Shown one piece after another: positions 1 to 7,608 of a DNA stretch of 64,000 bases (its first letter is position 1; the number at the start of each line of letters is the position of its first letter). The notes under the pieces were generated by a model. That model had not been told where the DNA came from. It made no database searches and saw nothing but the letters and a program-made list of their open reading frames with translations. A program made the translations under genes and the position numbers. Source of the DNA: Paenalcaligenes hermetiae. GTDB lineage: Bacteria > Pseudomonadota > Gammaproteobacteria > Burkholderiales > Burkholderiaceae_B. The stretch spans positions 186,001 through 250,000 of the forward strand of contig NZ_BAABKD010000011.1 of assembly GCF_039543645.1 (NCBI RefSeq). The letters are read 5' to 3'.

Positions 1-45
1 TGGTAATCTTAATACATAGCCTTTTTACTATTAAAGGAGTTCAAC

Positions 46-555
46 ATGGCGAAAAAAATGAAAACTAACGTAGCACATACCGATCAGGTTCCCGTAAATA
101 TCGGCATTAGTGCAGATGACCGTGCTAAAGTCGCCACGGAGCTATCCAAGGTTTTAGCCGATTCTTATACTTTGTATTTGATGACGCACAACTTTCATTG
201 GAACGTCACTGGCCCCATGTTCAACACCTTGCACACCATGTTCATGGACCAATACACTGAGCTATGGCAGGCTTTAGATGATATCGCAGAGCGTATCCGC
301 GCTTTGGGTCACTTTGCTCCTGGTACTTATGCCGAGTTCGCTAAACTGTCTTCTATTGCCGAGCCAACCTCTGTACCAAGCGCCGAAGAAATGATCAATC
401 TGCTATTACAGGCAAATGAAGCCGTCGCTCGCACTGCACGGAGCGCATTTGAGTGTGCGGATGCGGTTAATGATCAACCGACAGCGGATATTTTGACGCA
501 ACGTTTGGATGTACATGAAAAGACAGCGTGGATGCTACGCAGCTTGCTCGCCTAA
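46..555 (+). CDS. dps: Dps-family DNA-binding ferritin-like protein
   Basis: This 169-residue protein has the Dps fold: a single ferritin-like four-helix domain that assembles into a dodecamer, oxidises Fe(II) with hydrogen peroxide and protects the nucleoid. The ferroxidase ligands fall at the canonical E. coli positions: His51 (in HNFHWNVTG), His63, Asp78 and Glu82 (DDIAER). The N-terminus is lysine-rich (MAKKMK), the type of tail that binds DNA in Dps. An AAAGGAG ribosome binding site lies 8 bases before the ATG. It is probably a single-gene unit ending at the hairpin at 571-603. Function is confident by family; the promoter lies at or beyond the left edge of the window. Confidence 0.95.
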   Translation: MAKKMKTNVAHTDQVPVNIGISADDRAKVATELSKVLADSYTLYLMTHNFHWNVTGPMFNTLHTMFMDQYTELWQALDDIAERIRALGHFAPGTYAEFAKLSSIAEPTSVPSAEEMINLLLQANEAVARTARSAFECADAVNDQPTADILTQRLDVHEKTAWMLRSLLA

Positions 556-570
556 TAGCTCTTCCCCATG

Positions 571-603
571 AGCCAAATCTAGTCGTAAACCCTAGATTTG
601 GCT
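571..603 (+). terminator. Hairpin after dps
   Basis: A perfect 12-base inverted repeat (571-582 with 592-603) encloses a 9-base loop and lies 16 bases after the dps stop. It is followed by TAGAATTT rather than a clean T-run, so it may be a weak terminator or a 3'-end stabiliser between dps and the binding-protein gene. Confidence 0.5.
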
Positions 604-665
604 TAGAATTTGCAACAAAGATTAAAAAACGGTGTATGCTGGCAGCACTTATGGGAGGTTCTTTT

Positions 666-1790
666 ATGAAAATTCGTATTACCCCTTTAGCGGCAGCATT
701 AGGTTTAGCTGCTGGTATGCTTGCAAGCTCTGCGGCTTTTGCTGACACCATTAAATTTGCGGTTGCCGGTCCTTTTACCGGTGCGCTCACCCAATATGGT
801 GAGATGGTCAAACAGGGTGTAGACACAGCGGTAGAACAAATTAACGCCAAAGGCGGTGTGTTAGGTAAACAAATTGAAGTGGTCGTCATGGACGATGCGT
901 GTGAGCCTAAACAGGGGCCTGTTGTGGCAAACCGTGTTGTCAACGAGGGCATTGGCTATGTCGTTGGCCATGTTTGTTCTGGCGCTACGATTGCCGCCAC
1001 GGATATTTATAATGACGAGGGTGTCATCATGATTTCACCTTCGGCCACAGCACCAGCGGTTACCGAAGGTAAAAACTACGAAACCATTTTCCGCACTATC
1101 GGTCGTGATGACCAACAAGGTCCCGCCGCAGCTAAAGTCATCATTGAACAAATTAAACCCAAAAAAGTCGCTGTTTTGCATGATAAACAGTCGTATGGCC
1201 AAGGGATTGCCACCGCCGTTAAAAACGATCTAGAAAAAGCCAATATTGATGTGGTGCTTTTCGAGGGGATTAATGCGGGCGATAGCGATTACTCTGCTGT
1301 TATCACCAAACTAAAAGGCTCTGGTGCCGAGTTTGTGTACTACGGTGGTTATCACCCAGAAATGGGTTTGTTGCTACGTCAGGGTGCAGAGCAGAATTTG
1401 GGTATTACTTTTATGGGCCCAGAGGGTGCGGGGAACCCGGATATTAATGCTATCGCTGGTGATGCAGTAGAAGGCATGCTCGTAACCTTGCCAGCAGATT
1501 TCACTAAAGACGAGGCCAACGAAGCACTAGTTAAAGCCTTTAAAGACAAAGGTCGTGATCCAGGTGGTGCTTTCCAAATGACAGCCTATTCTGCGGTGCA
1601 AGCATTGGTAGCGGGATTAGAGGGGGCTGGTAAAGACGACCCCATCGCCGTGGCAGAATATCTCCATGCAAACTCTGTTGATACCCCCATTGGTACCATT
1701 TCTTGGAATGAGCAGGGTGATTTAAAAGAGTTTAAATTTGATGTGTTTACTTGGCATAAAGACGGCTCTAAATCCGTTTTTGCTCAATAA
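666..1790 (+). CDS. livK: Branched-chain amino acid ABC transporter, periplasmic binding protein (LivK/LivJ type)
   Basis: Periplasmic ligand-binding protein of the leucine/isoleucine/valine HAAT family. The chosen ATG at 666 follows a GGGAGG ribosome binding site and starts a clean Sec signal peptide (residues 1-26, cleavage after AAFA, mature DTIKFAV). A longer reading from 528 overlaps dps and adds no family sequence. The mature 348 residues fit one Peripla_BP_6 domain; the early GPFTG and the VNEGIGYVVGHVCSG stretch are typical of LivK. The gene stands alone, about 15 kb from livFGMH at 16763-20378, which has no binding-protein gene of its own, so the two loci may form one transporter. 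That pairing is inference. Confidence 0.92.
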   Translation: MKIRITPLAAALGLAAGMLASSAAFADTIKFAVAGPFTGALTQYGEMVKQGVDTAVEQINAKGGVLGKQIEVVVMDDACEPKQGPVVANRVVNEGIGYVVGHVCSGATIAATDIYNDEGVIMISPSATAPAVTEGKNYETIFRTIGRDDQQGPAAAKVIIEQIKPKKVAVLHDKQSYGQGIATAVKNDLEKANIDVVLFEGINAGDSDYSAVITKLKGSGAEFVYYGGYHPEMGLLLRQGAEQNLGITFMGPEGAGNPDINAIAGDAVEGMLVTLPADFTKDEANEALVKAFKDKGRDPGGAFQMTAYSAVQALVAGLEGAGKDDPIAVAEYLHANSVDTPIGTISWNEQGDLKEFKFDVFTWHKDGSKSVFAQ

Positions 1791-1811
1791 GCGCTCTATA
1801 TTTAAAGCAAA

Positions 1812-1838
1812 AACCCGCTGTTCTCAGCGGGTTTTTTC
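1812..1838 (+). terminator. Rho-independent terminator after livK
   Basis: A 9-base GC-rich stem (AACCCGCTG / CAGCGGGTT, 1812-1820 with 1825-1833) with loop TTCT is followed by a run of T. It sits between convergent genes and could also slow transcription from the lipoprotein gene on the other strand. Confidence 0.9.
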
Positions 1839-1839
1839 A

Positions 1840-2628
1840 TTACCGGGGTAAATAAGCAGGGTGTAAAATCCCCCGAAGCTCTGGATAAGGAATGAGTAGC
1901 TCTGGCTGCCCAGATGAGTAGGGCGCGATTTCGTAAGAGTTGTATTTCACAACAACGCCGGCATCGGTCAGGGCGATATTATCACTTGGCTGAAATGGCC
2001 ATAAGCGATTATATTCCGTAGGGTTTTCTTGTGCGGCTTCTTGCGTGGCAAGCCAACGCTGGTGTGCTTGTTGTAGTTTTTCAATAAAAGCAGGTAACTG
2101 ATTCGGTTTGACGATATCTTTTAGAGTGAGCGCCTGCTTTTTTTGATTATCCCAGTTAATAAAGCGTATCTCTCCCATACCATGAGCTGCACCGGTTAAA
2201 TATTGCCAAGCTCCTAGCTCTAACACGGTGAGGTACTGATTACGATATCGCACTTTTGAACTAAGAATGACCTCGTCTCTTGGACCTGCATGGACCCAAT
2301 AATAATCAGTAAAGTCAGAGACGCTAGCTTGTGCTGTATAAGTCCCATCAAACTGAGTCATATCGGCGAGCTGCTGATCCACATAGTCAGTTAAGGCTTT
2401 ATTACCAGGGAAAATCAAAGAATCGACTTTTAAACGAGGGCAGTCACCCTTGCAACCAGGTTTTTGACGCTCATACTGCAGAGGTTGAGTAAATACACCA
2501 TCCTTGCTCGTTACATCTGCTGTCTGTGTAGGGATAAGCGATATGTCTTTTTGCGGAGCCGCACAAGCGCTTAAGACTAAAGCGCATAATGCGGTAAGCC
2601 CTGCGCGATAGGGTGACTGTAATATCAT
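1840..2628 (-). CDS. DUF3298/RsiV-like lipoprotein
   Basis: A 262-residue predicted outer- or inner-membrane lipoprotein. The N-terminus has a signal peptide ending in a lipobox, LSAC at about residues 19-22, with Cys22 as the lipidation site. The body (roughly residues 45-255) resembles the DUF4163/DUF3298 arrangement found in RsiV and related envelope proteins: a KVDSLIFPGN segment, a GAAHGMG turn, and a C-terminal segment ending in a PYSSGQPELLIPYPEL-like strand. No catalytic residues can be assigned. It lies 9 bases after the GST gene on the same strand and is probably cotranscribed with it. Molecular role unknown. Confidence 0.75.
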   Translation of the reverse strand: MILQSPYRAGLTALCALVLSACAAPQKDISLIPTQTADVTSKDGVFTQPLQYERQKPGCKGDCPRLKVDSLIFPGNKALTDYVDQQLADMTQFDGTYTAQASVSDFTDYYWVHAGPRDEVILSSKVRYRNQYLTVLELGAWQYLTGAAHGMGEIRFINWDNQKKQALTLKDIVKPNQLPAFIEKLQQAHQRWLATQEAAQENPTEYNRLWPFQPSDNIALTDAGVVVKYNSYEIAPYSSGQPELLIPYPELRGILHPAYLPR

Positions 2629-2637
2629 AGATATTCC

Positions 2638-3336
2638 TTATTTAATAATTGAAGCATCTTGGCCAAATAGATGTTTACGGGACTCTTCGTCAGAAACAGA
2701 AGGTTGCGTATTGATTGTTTCTGCTTTGGCGTAAGCACGTTGTGTTGCAGGCCGTGCCGCAATACGCTCAAACCACGCTTTTAAATGTGGAAAATCGTCT
2801 AAGTTCTGGCTTTGCGCTTGATGAGGCACAATCCAAGGATAACACGCCATATCGGCAATGCTGTATTCCCCAACAATATAATCACGATCAGCAAGCTGCT
2901 TGTTTAAGACCCCATAGAGACGATTGGTTTCTTTGATATAACGCTCTTGGGCATAAGCAATTTTTTCTGGAGCATATATGTTAAAGTGGTGGTTTTGACC
3001 AGCCATAGGCCCAAGCCCACCCATTTGCCAATTTAGCCATTCGAGAGTTTGGGTGCGTTGACGTAGATCTTTAGGTAAAAACAAGCCTGTTTTTTCTGCT
3101 AGGTATTGTAGAATCGCCCCGGATTCGAAAACAGAAATAGGGGACCCTCCATCCTGGGGGTTGTGATCTACAATGGCAGGGATACGGTTATTTGGCGCAA
3201 TGGCTAAAAAATCCGGTTGAAACTGCTCCCCTTTACCGATATTAATAGGAATGATTTGATATTCCAGACCGGCTTCCTCTAAAAAAAGCGTGATTTTATG
3301 ACCATTAGGCGTGGTCCAGTAGTATAAATCAATCAT
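2638..3336 (-). CDS. Glutathione S-transferase, YfcG/YghU-like
   Basis: A 232-residue cytosolic GST. The N-terminal thioredoxin-like domain starts MIDLYYWTTPNGHKITLFLEE and contains the cis-Pro/Ile-Pro-Ala turn (NRIPAIVDH) and the glutathione-binding ESGAILQYLAEKTG motif. The all-alpha C-terminal domain includes YIVGEYSIADMACYPWI, the conserved hydrophobic-staple region. The TTPNG motif with Thr-Asn instead of a Tyr/Cys nucleophile is characteristic of the YfcG group, whose studied E. coli member is a glutathione-dependent disulfide reductase. Transcribed leftward with the lipoprotein gene. Substrate not predictable. Confidence 0.9.
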   Translation of the reverse strand: MIDLYYWTTPNGHKITLFLEEAGLEYQIIPINIGKGEQFQPDFLAIAPNNRIPAIVDHNPQDGGSPISVFESGAILQYLAEKTGLFLPKDLRQRTQTLEWLNWQMGGLGPMAGQNHHFNIYAPEKIAYAQERYIKETNRLYGVLNKQLADRDYIVGEYSIADMACYPWIVPHQAQSQNLDDFPHLKAWFERIAARPATQRAYAKAETINTQPSVSDEESRKHLFGQDASIIK

Positions 3337-3400
3337 GTTTTTTCCTTTGTGTGTGTAGTTAGGATTTTATGTTAATCCTTTTTATTCGAGTAGAGAGTAA

Positions 3401-3739
3401 ATGACAAAAATTTATCATAACCCACGTTGTAGCAAATCGCGTGCTGCATTAGCCTATCTACAAGAGCAGGGGCTAGAGCCAGAGGTAATTGAGTACCTCA
3501 AAACCCCGTTATCGGTTGAGCAACTTAACGCGTTGGTAGCACAGTGCGACCTTTCTGTTAGAGAACTAGTGCGTACGAATGAAGCGCCTTATACGGATTT
3601 ACAATTAGATCAGGCCGATGAGCAACAGCTGCTTGAAGCGATTGCCGAGCATCCAATCCTATTAAATCGCCCTTTGGTGCAAACAAAAAAAGGCGTGCGC
3701 TTAGGGCGCCCCTTAGAGGCGATTTACGATATTTTATAA
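3401..3739 (+). CDS. arsC: ArsC-family arsenate reductase (glutaredoxin-dependent)
   Basis: A 112-residue thioredoxin-fold protein of the ArsC family. The catalytic Cys9 is in HNPRCSKSR; the arginines that bind the oxyanion in ArsC are present in RTNEAPY, LLNRPLV and RLGRPLEAI. The length is close to short ArsC proteins (YfgD-type) rather than the 140-residue plasmid ArsC. There is no arsB, acr3 or arsR nearby, so a role in arsenic resistance is family inference. It is divergent from the GST gene and ends at a strong terminator. Confidence 0.87.
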   Translation: MTKIYHNPRCSKSRAALAYLQEQGLEPEVIEYLKTPLSVEQLNALVAQCDLSVRELVRTNEAPYTDLQLDQADEQQLLEAIAEHPILLNRPLVQTKKGVRLGRPLEAIYDIL

Positions 3740-3752
3740 CCCCAACCCATGT

Positions 3753-3785
3753 AAAAAAGACCTTCTTAGAGAAGGTCTTTTTTTT
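3753..3785. terminator. Bidirectional terminator
   Basis: A 13-base A/T-flanked stem (3753-3765 with 3771-3783, core GACCTTC/GAAGGTC) has A-run on the left and T-run on the right, so it can serve both arsC on the plus strand and the YceI operon on the minus strand. Confidence 0.9.
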
Positions 3786-3791
3786 AAGTTT

Positions 3792-4376
3792 TTAGTTAGC
3801 AATCGCTTCGAGTGCAATGTTAATAGTGACCTCATCGCTTACTGCGGGTGCAAATTTGTCCGCGTTAAAGTCAGAGCGTTTGATTTTGACCTCTGCGTCA
3901 GCACCAATAGCAGGTTTTTTCAGCATTGGATGGGGTTTGGCCGCAAACGAAGTTACTGTTAAGGTTACGGGTTTGGTTACGCCTTTGATGGTTAAGTCAC
4001 CCTCGACCGCAGTAGGGGTATCGCCTTCAAAGATGATTTTGCTGGATTTAAAGGTAGCAGTGGGGTATTTGGCTGTATCCAGAAAATCCTCGCCCTGAAT
4101 ATGTTCATTAAACGCCTCATGGCCAGTATCTACAGAGGTAGTGTCGATTTCGATTTGCACATCCCCTGTTTTGGCTTCTAAGTCTAGGGCAACAGTACCG
4201 CTGGTTTTATTAAAGCGATTCAGCTGCTGGCTTAACCCCATATGATTATAAGAAAAACGGGCAAAGGTATGGGAGGAATCCACGTTGTATGTGACCGTTT
4301 CTGCCATAGCAGTAGGCAGGGTAAATAAAGCGGTTAAAGCACCTGTTAGTGCAAGACGGCGCCATGTGGTTTTCAT
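3792..4376 (-). CDS. YceI-family periplasmic lipid-binding protein (second copy in operon)
   Basis: YceI-like protein with an N-terminal signal peptide (MKTTWRRLALTGALTALF..., cleavage after AMA near residue 25). The beta-barrel lipocalin-like fold is indicated by YNVDSSHTFARFSYNHMG, the central TVALDLEAKTGDVQIEIDTTSVDTG and the DFLDTAKYPTATFKS motif of the family. Studied YceI homologues bind polyisoprenoid molecules in a hydrophobic cavity. The ATG at 4376 is preferred because GGAGAG sits 4-9 bases upstream; the longer form begins at a TTG within that site. It is the last gene of the b561-YceI-YceI operon. Ligand unproven. Confidence 0.9.
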   Translation of the reverse strand: MKTTWRRLALTGALTALFTLPTAMAETVTYNVDSSHTFARFSYNHMGLSQQLNRFNKTSGTVALDLEAKTGDVQIEIDTTSVDTGHEAFNEHIQGEDFLDTAKYPTATFKSSKIIFEGDTPTAVEGDLTIKGVTKPVTLTVTSFAAKPHPMLKKPAIGADAEVKIKRSDFNADKFAPAVSDEVTINIALEAIAN

Positions 4377-4397
4377 AAAACTCTCCAAATAGATAAA

Positions 4398-4949
4398 TTA
4401 AGGGGTGGCAATGATAGTGAAATCAATGCGTACATCGTTTGCAACAATGTCAAACTTGGACCACGCACCTTCGCCAATCGCGTAATCCCCACGCAATAGA
4501 GAAAAGCTACCACTAAATGTGGCTTGTTCATCGGTGGTTTCTACCTTGGCAGGAAAACGAATAGTTTGCTCGTGACCTTTGATGCTTAATAAGCCAGCCA
4601 CTTCGTATTCATTATCCGCTTTAGGCGTAATGCTTTGTGCTTTGAATGTTGCGGTAGGGAAATCAGAGGCATTAAACCATTCTTTTTTCACAACCTCGCT
4701 ATCGGCCTCTTCTGATCCAGTATCAACGCTTTGCATTTGGACTTCGAGTGTCACCTGTGCTTTTTCGGGAGCATCGGTATCGAAATGCAGTGAGCCATCG
4801 ATGCCTTTAAAAAAACCATCCATATTTACGCCCATTTGTTCATAGTGAAATTGGATTTCACTTTTTTCGGGAACAAGGGTAGTAAACGTAGCCGCATTAG
4901 CTACCAAAGGCAGACTAAGTAATGCGGCAGAAAGAGTTCGTAATAACAT
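4398..4949 (-). CDS. YceI-family periplasmic protein (first copy in operon)
   Basis: A 183-residue YceI paralogue with its own signal peptide (cleavage after ANA near residue 19). It carries the same core (FHYEQMGVNMDGFFKG, WFNASDFPTATFKAQ, ADNEYEVAGLLSIKGHEQ) as its downstream neighbour but is clearly diverged, so this is an old duplication rather than a recent copy. The gene is 21 bases before the second YceI gene and 13 bases after the cytochrome b561 gene. The linkage of b561 and YceI is recurrent in proteobacteria and suggests a shared role in the periplasm or membrane quinone/lipid metabolism; this is inference. Confidence 0.9.
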   Translation of the reverse strand: MLLRTLSAALLSLPLVANAATFTTLVPEKSEIQFHYEQMGVNMDGFFKGIDGSLHFDTDAPEKAQVTLEVQMQSVDTGSEEADSEVVKKEWFNASDFPTATFKAQSITPKADNEYEVAGLLSIKGHEQTIRFPAKVETTDEQATFSGSFSLLRGDYAIGEGAWSKFDIVANDVRIDFTIIATP

Positions 4950-4962
4950 AATAAATCCTTAC

Positions 4963-5484
4963 TTATTTCATGCGGGCAAGTAGGTTGTCTTTATCCAAAA
5001 ACTGGTGTTTTAATGCCGCTAAAACATGGCCAATTACCGTAGCAATAAACGCCCAATTGAGATAGGCATGGACTTGGGCTAAAAGTTCCCCTAGGGCTTT
5101 GTCTTTGCTGAGCAAGTCAGGAAGCGGCACAATCCCAAACCATACTGTTTGAAACCCCATAGCGGAACTCATGAGCCAACCAGAAAGTGGTACAGCAAAC
5201 ATAAAAAAGTATAAAGCCCAGTGACCTAAATGCGCTAAGTATTGCGCTGATTGGCTCATACTTTGGGGTAATGCAGGTGGCCGATGTGTGAATCGCCATG
5301 TTAAACGCCATATGGCTAAGAAAAACAAGCTCACTCCAGCCCATTTATGCCAAGAGTAGACCTGAAGTTTTGTTGGAGAAAAGGGCATGCTTTGCATATA
5401 AAAGCCAAGCGTAAACAATCCAATAAAACCAATGGCCATTAGCCAGTGTAGGGCAATAGCGATTTTTGTATAACGAGCGCTCAT
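4963..5484 (-). CDS. Cytochrome b561 family membrane protein
   Basis: A 173-residue integral membrane protein with four predicted membrane helices, matching bacterial di-haem cytochrome b561 (YodB/CybB type). Histidines suitable as haem ligands occur in helix 1 (IALHWLMAI), after helix 2 (SWHKWAGV), in HLGHWALYFFM and in VHAYLNWAFIATVIGH. The start at 5484 has GAGGAA 6 bases upstream; the longer ORF to 5541 adds a non-family segment. It heads the operon with two YceI genes and is divergent from a LysR regulator with 100 bases between the starts. It probably passes electrons from the quinone pool, partner unknown. Confidence 0.9.
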   Translation of the reverse strand: MSARYTKIAIALHWLMAIGFIGLFTLGFYMQSMPFSPTKLQVYSWHKWAGVSLFFLAIWRLTWRFTHRPPALPQSMSQSAQYLAHLGHWALYFFMFAVPLSGWLMSSAMGFQTVWFGIVPLPDLLSKDKALGELLAQVHAYLNWAFIATVIGHVLAALKHQFLDKDNLLARMK

Positions 5485-5510
5485 ATTTCCTCGTGAAGAA
5501 TGCAGGCAAT

Positions 5511-5541
5511 AGGTATACTGTACCTGTTTTGATTGGTGCAA
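5511..5541 (-). promoter_or_regulatory. Candidate promoter and LysR-type operator of the b561-yceI operon
   Basis: Reading leftward, TTGCAC (5541-5536) and TATACC (5517-5512) are separated by 18 bases, a plausible sigma-70 promoter. The -10 is embedded in an inverted repeat AGGTA-tactg-TACCT (5511-5525), which has the spaced dyad form used by LysR-type regulators. The adjacent divergent lysR gene is the obvious candidate regulator. The assignment is by eye. Confidence 0.4.
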
Positions 5542-5584
5542 AAAAGAGTTATTTAGGCAATTAACTATTGTTTAGGGAGCAACA

Positions 5585-6475
5585 ATGAATCAATTTGAGG
5601 TCATGAAATTATTTGTGGAGGTTGCAGAGCTAGGTAGCTTTGCTGCGGCAGCCGCACAAAAAGGGGTTGCTCGTTCCGTGGTCACCCGTCAAATTGCTGC
5701 CCTAGAAAAACACTTAGGTGTTCAATTAATTGCTCGCAGTACTCGGCGCCAAGCTTTAACTTCGGCAGGGAAAAAGTATTTGGAACAGTGCAAAGCAATT
5801 CTGGATCTTGTTGAGCGGAGTGAGTCTGAATTAATAGAAGAACAGGTACGCCCTAAAGGACTGATCCGTGTTAGTTTGCCATTAAGTTTTGGATTGCGCC
5901 ACCTTACTGATATGTTGATGGAATTTGCTCAAAAGTACCCTGATATCCATTTAGAGCTCGATTATAACGATCGCATGGTAGATGTGGCAGCCGAAGGTTA
6001 TGACATAGCGATTCGTATTGCTGGGGAATTAGCGCTGAGTGATATTGTGCGCAAAATAGGGGAGTGCGAGCTTTTATTTGTGGCGGCGCCTTCTTATATA
6101 CAAGCCCATGGCGAGCCGCAGCAGCCGGATGATTTATTAGAACACCAGTGCTTACAGTATTCGCATCATAGTCGTTGGTTATTTTCGGATGGAACGCGTA
6201 ATTTCAGTATCAGCACCAATGGTCGTATTAAGGCAAATAATGGCGATGCGTTAGCCAAAGCAGCGGCTGCCGGGATGGGGATTAGCTTTATGCCTGATTT
6301 TATTGCTAAGGATTATCTAGCGGATGGGCGCTTGGTGGAGTTAAGTGGTTTGCGCTCTGAAAATAAAATCGGGATTTATGCGGTGCTACCCAGTAATAGC
6401 TATATCCCAGAAAGAGTGCGCTTACTCATGGATTTTTTACTGAATCATTTGGCTAGCTTTACCGCACTAACATGA
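5585..6475 (+). CDS. LysR-family transcriptional regulator
   Basis: A 296-residue LTTR. The winged helix-turn-helix is at residues 1-65 (FVEVAELGSFAAAAAQKG, SVVTRQIAALEKHLGVQL, followed by TRRQALTSAG). The C-terminal effector-binding domain starts near residue 88 (GLIRVSLPLSFG) and ends in the usual RVRLLMDFLLNHL helix. The closest general type is the CrgA/AaeR-like group. GGGAGC lies 4 bases before the ATG. It is divergent from the b561-YceI operon, so regulation of that operon is likely; inducer unknown. It ends at the terminator at 6493-6520. Confidence 0.92.
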   Translation: MNQFEVMKLFVEVAELGSFAAAAAQKGVARSVVTRQIAALEKHLGVQLIARSTRRQALTSAGKKYLEQCKAILDLVERSESELIEEQVRPKGLIRVSLPLSFGLRHLTDMLMEFAQKYPDIHLELDYNDRMVDVAAEGYDIAIRIAGELALSDIVRKIGECELLFVAAPSYIQAHGEPQQPDDLLEHQCLQYSHHSRWLFSDGTRNFSISTNGRIKANNGDALAKAAAAGMGISFMPDFIAKDYLADGRLVELSGLRSENKIGIYAVLPSNSYIPERVRLLMDFLLNHLASFTALT

Positions 6476-6492
6476 GCATGATCTATTTTCCT

Positions 6493-6525
6493 AAACCGCT
6501 ACAGATTTATGTAGCGGTTTTTTTT
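6493..6525. terminator. Terminator after lysR, overlapping the end of the kfrA-like gene
   Basis: A 10-base stem AAACCGCTAC / GTAGCGGTTT (6493-6502 with 6511-6520) is followed by T-run on the plus strand and preceded by a short pyrimidine-rich stretch on the other. The stop codon of the convergent gene (6507-6509) lies in the loop, so the coding end of that gene overlaps the terminator. Confidence 0.85.
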
Positions 6526-7469
6526 GCGCGCTGCAAAGCAAGGCGACTTGGTGTTGAACGCGTGCGCTGTGTACGTTGTGCGAGTTGCTGTTGTAGCTGT
6601 TTAAGAAGCTCACGCAAATCGTGATTTTTTTCATCTAATTGTTGCTGTAATTGTTTTTGTTGTTGCATTTGCTCGCTTTGATAGTGGTAACGCTGCTGCA
6701 GTTCTAAATATGCTTTTTGTTGTGCTTGATGCTCCTCTTGTAAGGTTTGGTATTTTTGCAGATGTTGTTGAAAGCGTTGCTGTTCTTGCTGTTGGACTTT
6801 GGCTGCATCTTGTCGAACGCGATCGATTTCTAAACGGGCGTATTTTTCCATATCGGCGGCTCGTTGCTCGCTTAGCTGGGTTTTTTCTTGTTGTAGAAGT
6901 AGGGCGTGCTCGTGCTGAATATGCAGGGCTTTGATTTGCTCTTGCGTTTGTTCTAGCTGTTGCTGGCGTTGCGTAAGCTGTTGCTCACGCTCAACGAGGG
7001 CTTGATCTTGCTGTTCAAGTTGACGCTGAGCCTGCAATAAAGCTTGTTGTAGGGTGTGGGCTTCTGCCTGCGCTTTTTCTAGATTTTGCTGCAGTAGCCC
7101 GATTTGCACCAGAAGCGGCTGCTGGTGTTGGTTCGTCATTTTTAACGCCTCATCCAGGCTTTCTTGCCAAAGTTGGGCAATCAGCATGCCAGCTTGTTGT
7201 GTAATGGCCGTTGGGATATCTGCTTGCTCCATCCGTACTTGGCTTCGTTCCCGTAGCTCTTGCCAAAATAACCGTAAAGCTTCTGATGGTGCGCTCATGC
7301 TGCCTTTGCGCACGAGTTGATACATACGGTTGGTTGTGGGTGTGGTGTCGTATTGAAAAAACAGCAACGCAGCCACGGCCTTGTAAAGATCGACGGTGTT
7401 GGTGTGTTGGTTACGTAACTGCTCAACCGCTAGATGCAGTTGCGACTCTGTCAAAGTTGATTGGCTCAT
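6507..7469 (-). CDS. KfrA-like DNA-binding coiled-coil protein
   Basis: A 320-residue protein with an N-terminal DNA-binding domain of the KfrA_N type (roughly residues 1-110; features TNTVDLYKAVAALL and TTNRMYQLVRKGSMSAPSEALRLFW) and a long, glutamine-rich alpha-helical coiled coil (about residues 125-305, repeated LQQ, QLEQ and QQRYH heptads). KfrA is known from plasmids as a transcriptional autoregulator with a long coiled coil linked to plasmid stability; here the gene is chromosomal. The ATG at 7469 has GGGGA 5 bases upstream. It is divergent from a tyrosine recombinase, with inverted repeats in between. The chromosomal role is unknown; DNA binding is inferred from the domain. Confidence 0.8.
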   Translation of the reverse strand: MSQSTLTESQLHLAVEQLRNQHTNTVDLYKAVAALLFFQYDTTPTTNRMYQLVRKGSMSAPSEALRLFWQELRERSQVRMEQADIPTAITQQAGMLIAQLWQESLDEALKMTNQHQQPLLVQIGLLQQNLEKAQAEAHTLQQALLQAQRQLEQQDQALVEREQQLTQRQQQLEQTQEQIKALHIQHEHALLLQQEKTQLSEQRAADMEKYARLEIDRVRQDAAKVQQQEQQRFQQHLQKYQTLQEEHQAQQKAYLELQQRYHYQSEQMQQQKQLQQQLDEKNHDLRELLKQLQQQLAQRTQRTRSTPSRLALQRAKKTAT

Positions 7470-7541
7470 GTTTTCCCCAAATGGTAGCGCTACGAAGCCA
7501 GAGCATCGTAAAAACAAACAAATGAATTAATTCTATTTTAT

Positions 7542-7556
7542 TACGTAATACGTAAA
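7542..7556. promoter_or_regulatory. Palindrome TTACGTA-A-TACGTAA
   Basis: A perfect 7-base dyad around a single central A at 7549; the symmetry extends to 13 bases per arm (7536-7562) with two mismatches. KfrA-type proteins and many autoregulators bind such dyads in their own promoter. The function as an operator is inference. Confidence 0.5.
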
Positions 7557-7578
7557 ATAATCAACTTCATTATTGCTC

Positions 7579-7608
7579 AATTTGACATTACACACATAAT
7601 GTCAACTT
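7579..7608. promoter_or_regulatory. 12-6-12 inverted repeat, candidate recombinase core site or operator
   Basis: TTGACATTA (7582-7590) and TAATGTCAA (7597-7605) are perfect inverted 9-mers around the 6-base spacer CACACA; with two more matching bases beyond a single mismatch the arms reach 12 bases. This size and spacing resemble tyrosine recombinase core sites such as dif (11-6-11), and a tyrosine recombinase gene begins 97 bases away. An operator for either neighbour is equally possible. Confidence 0.45.

Noticed and set aside
467..952. 161-residue minus-strand ORF over dps and livK
   Set aside because: It is opposite two clearly functional genes, has no recognisable family and no ribosome binding site.
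3401..3739. Arsenic-resistance operon
   Set aside because: Only an ArsC-family gene is present; no arsR, arsB or acr3 nearby.
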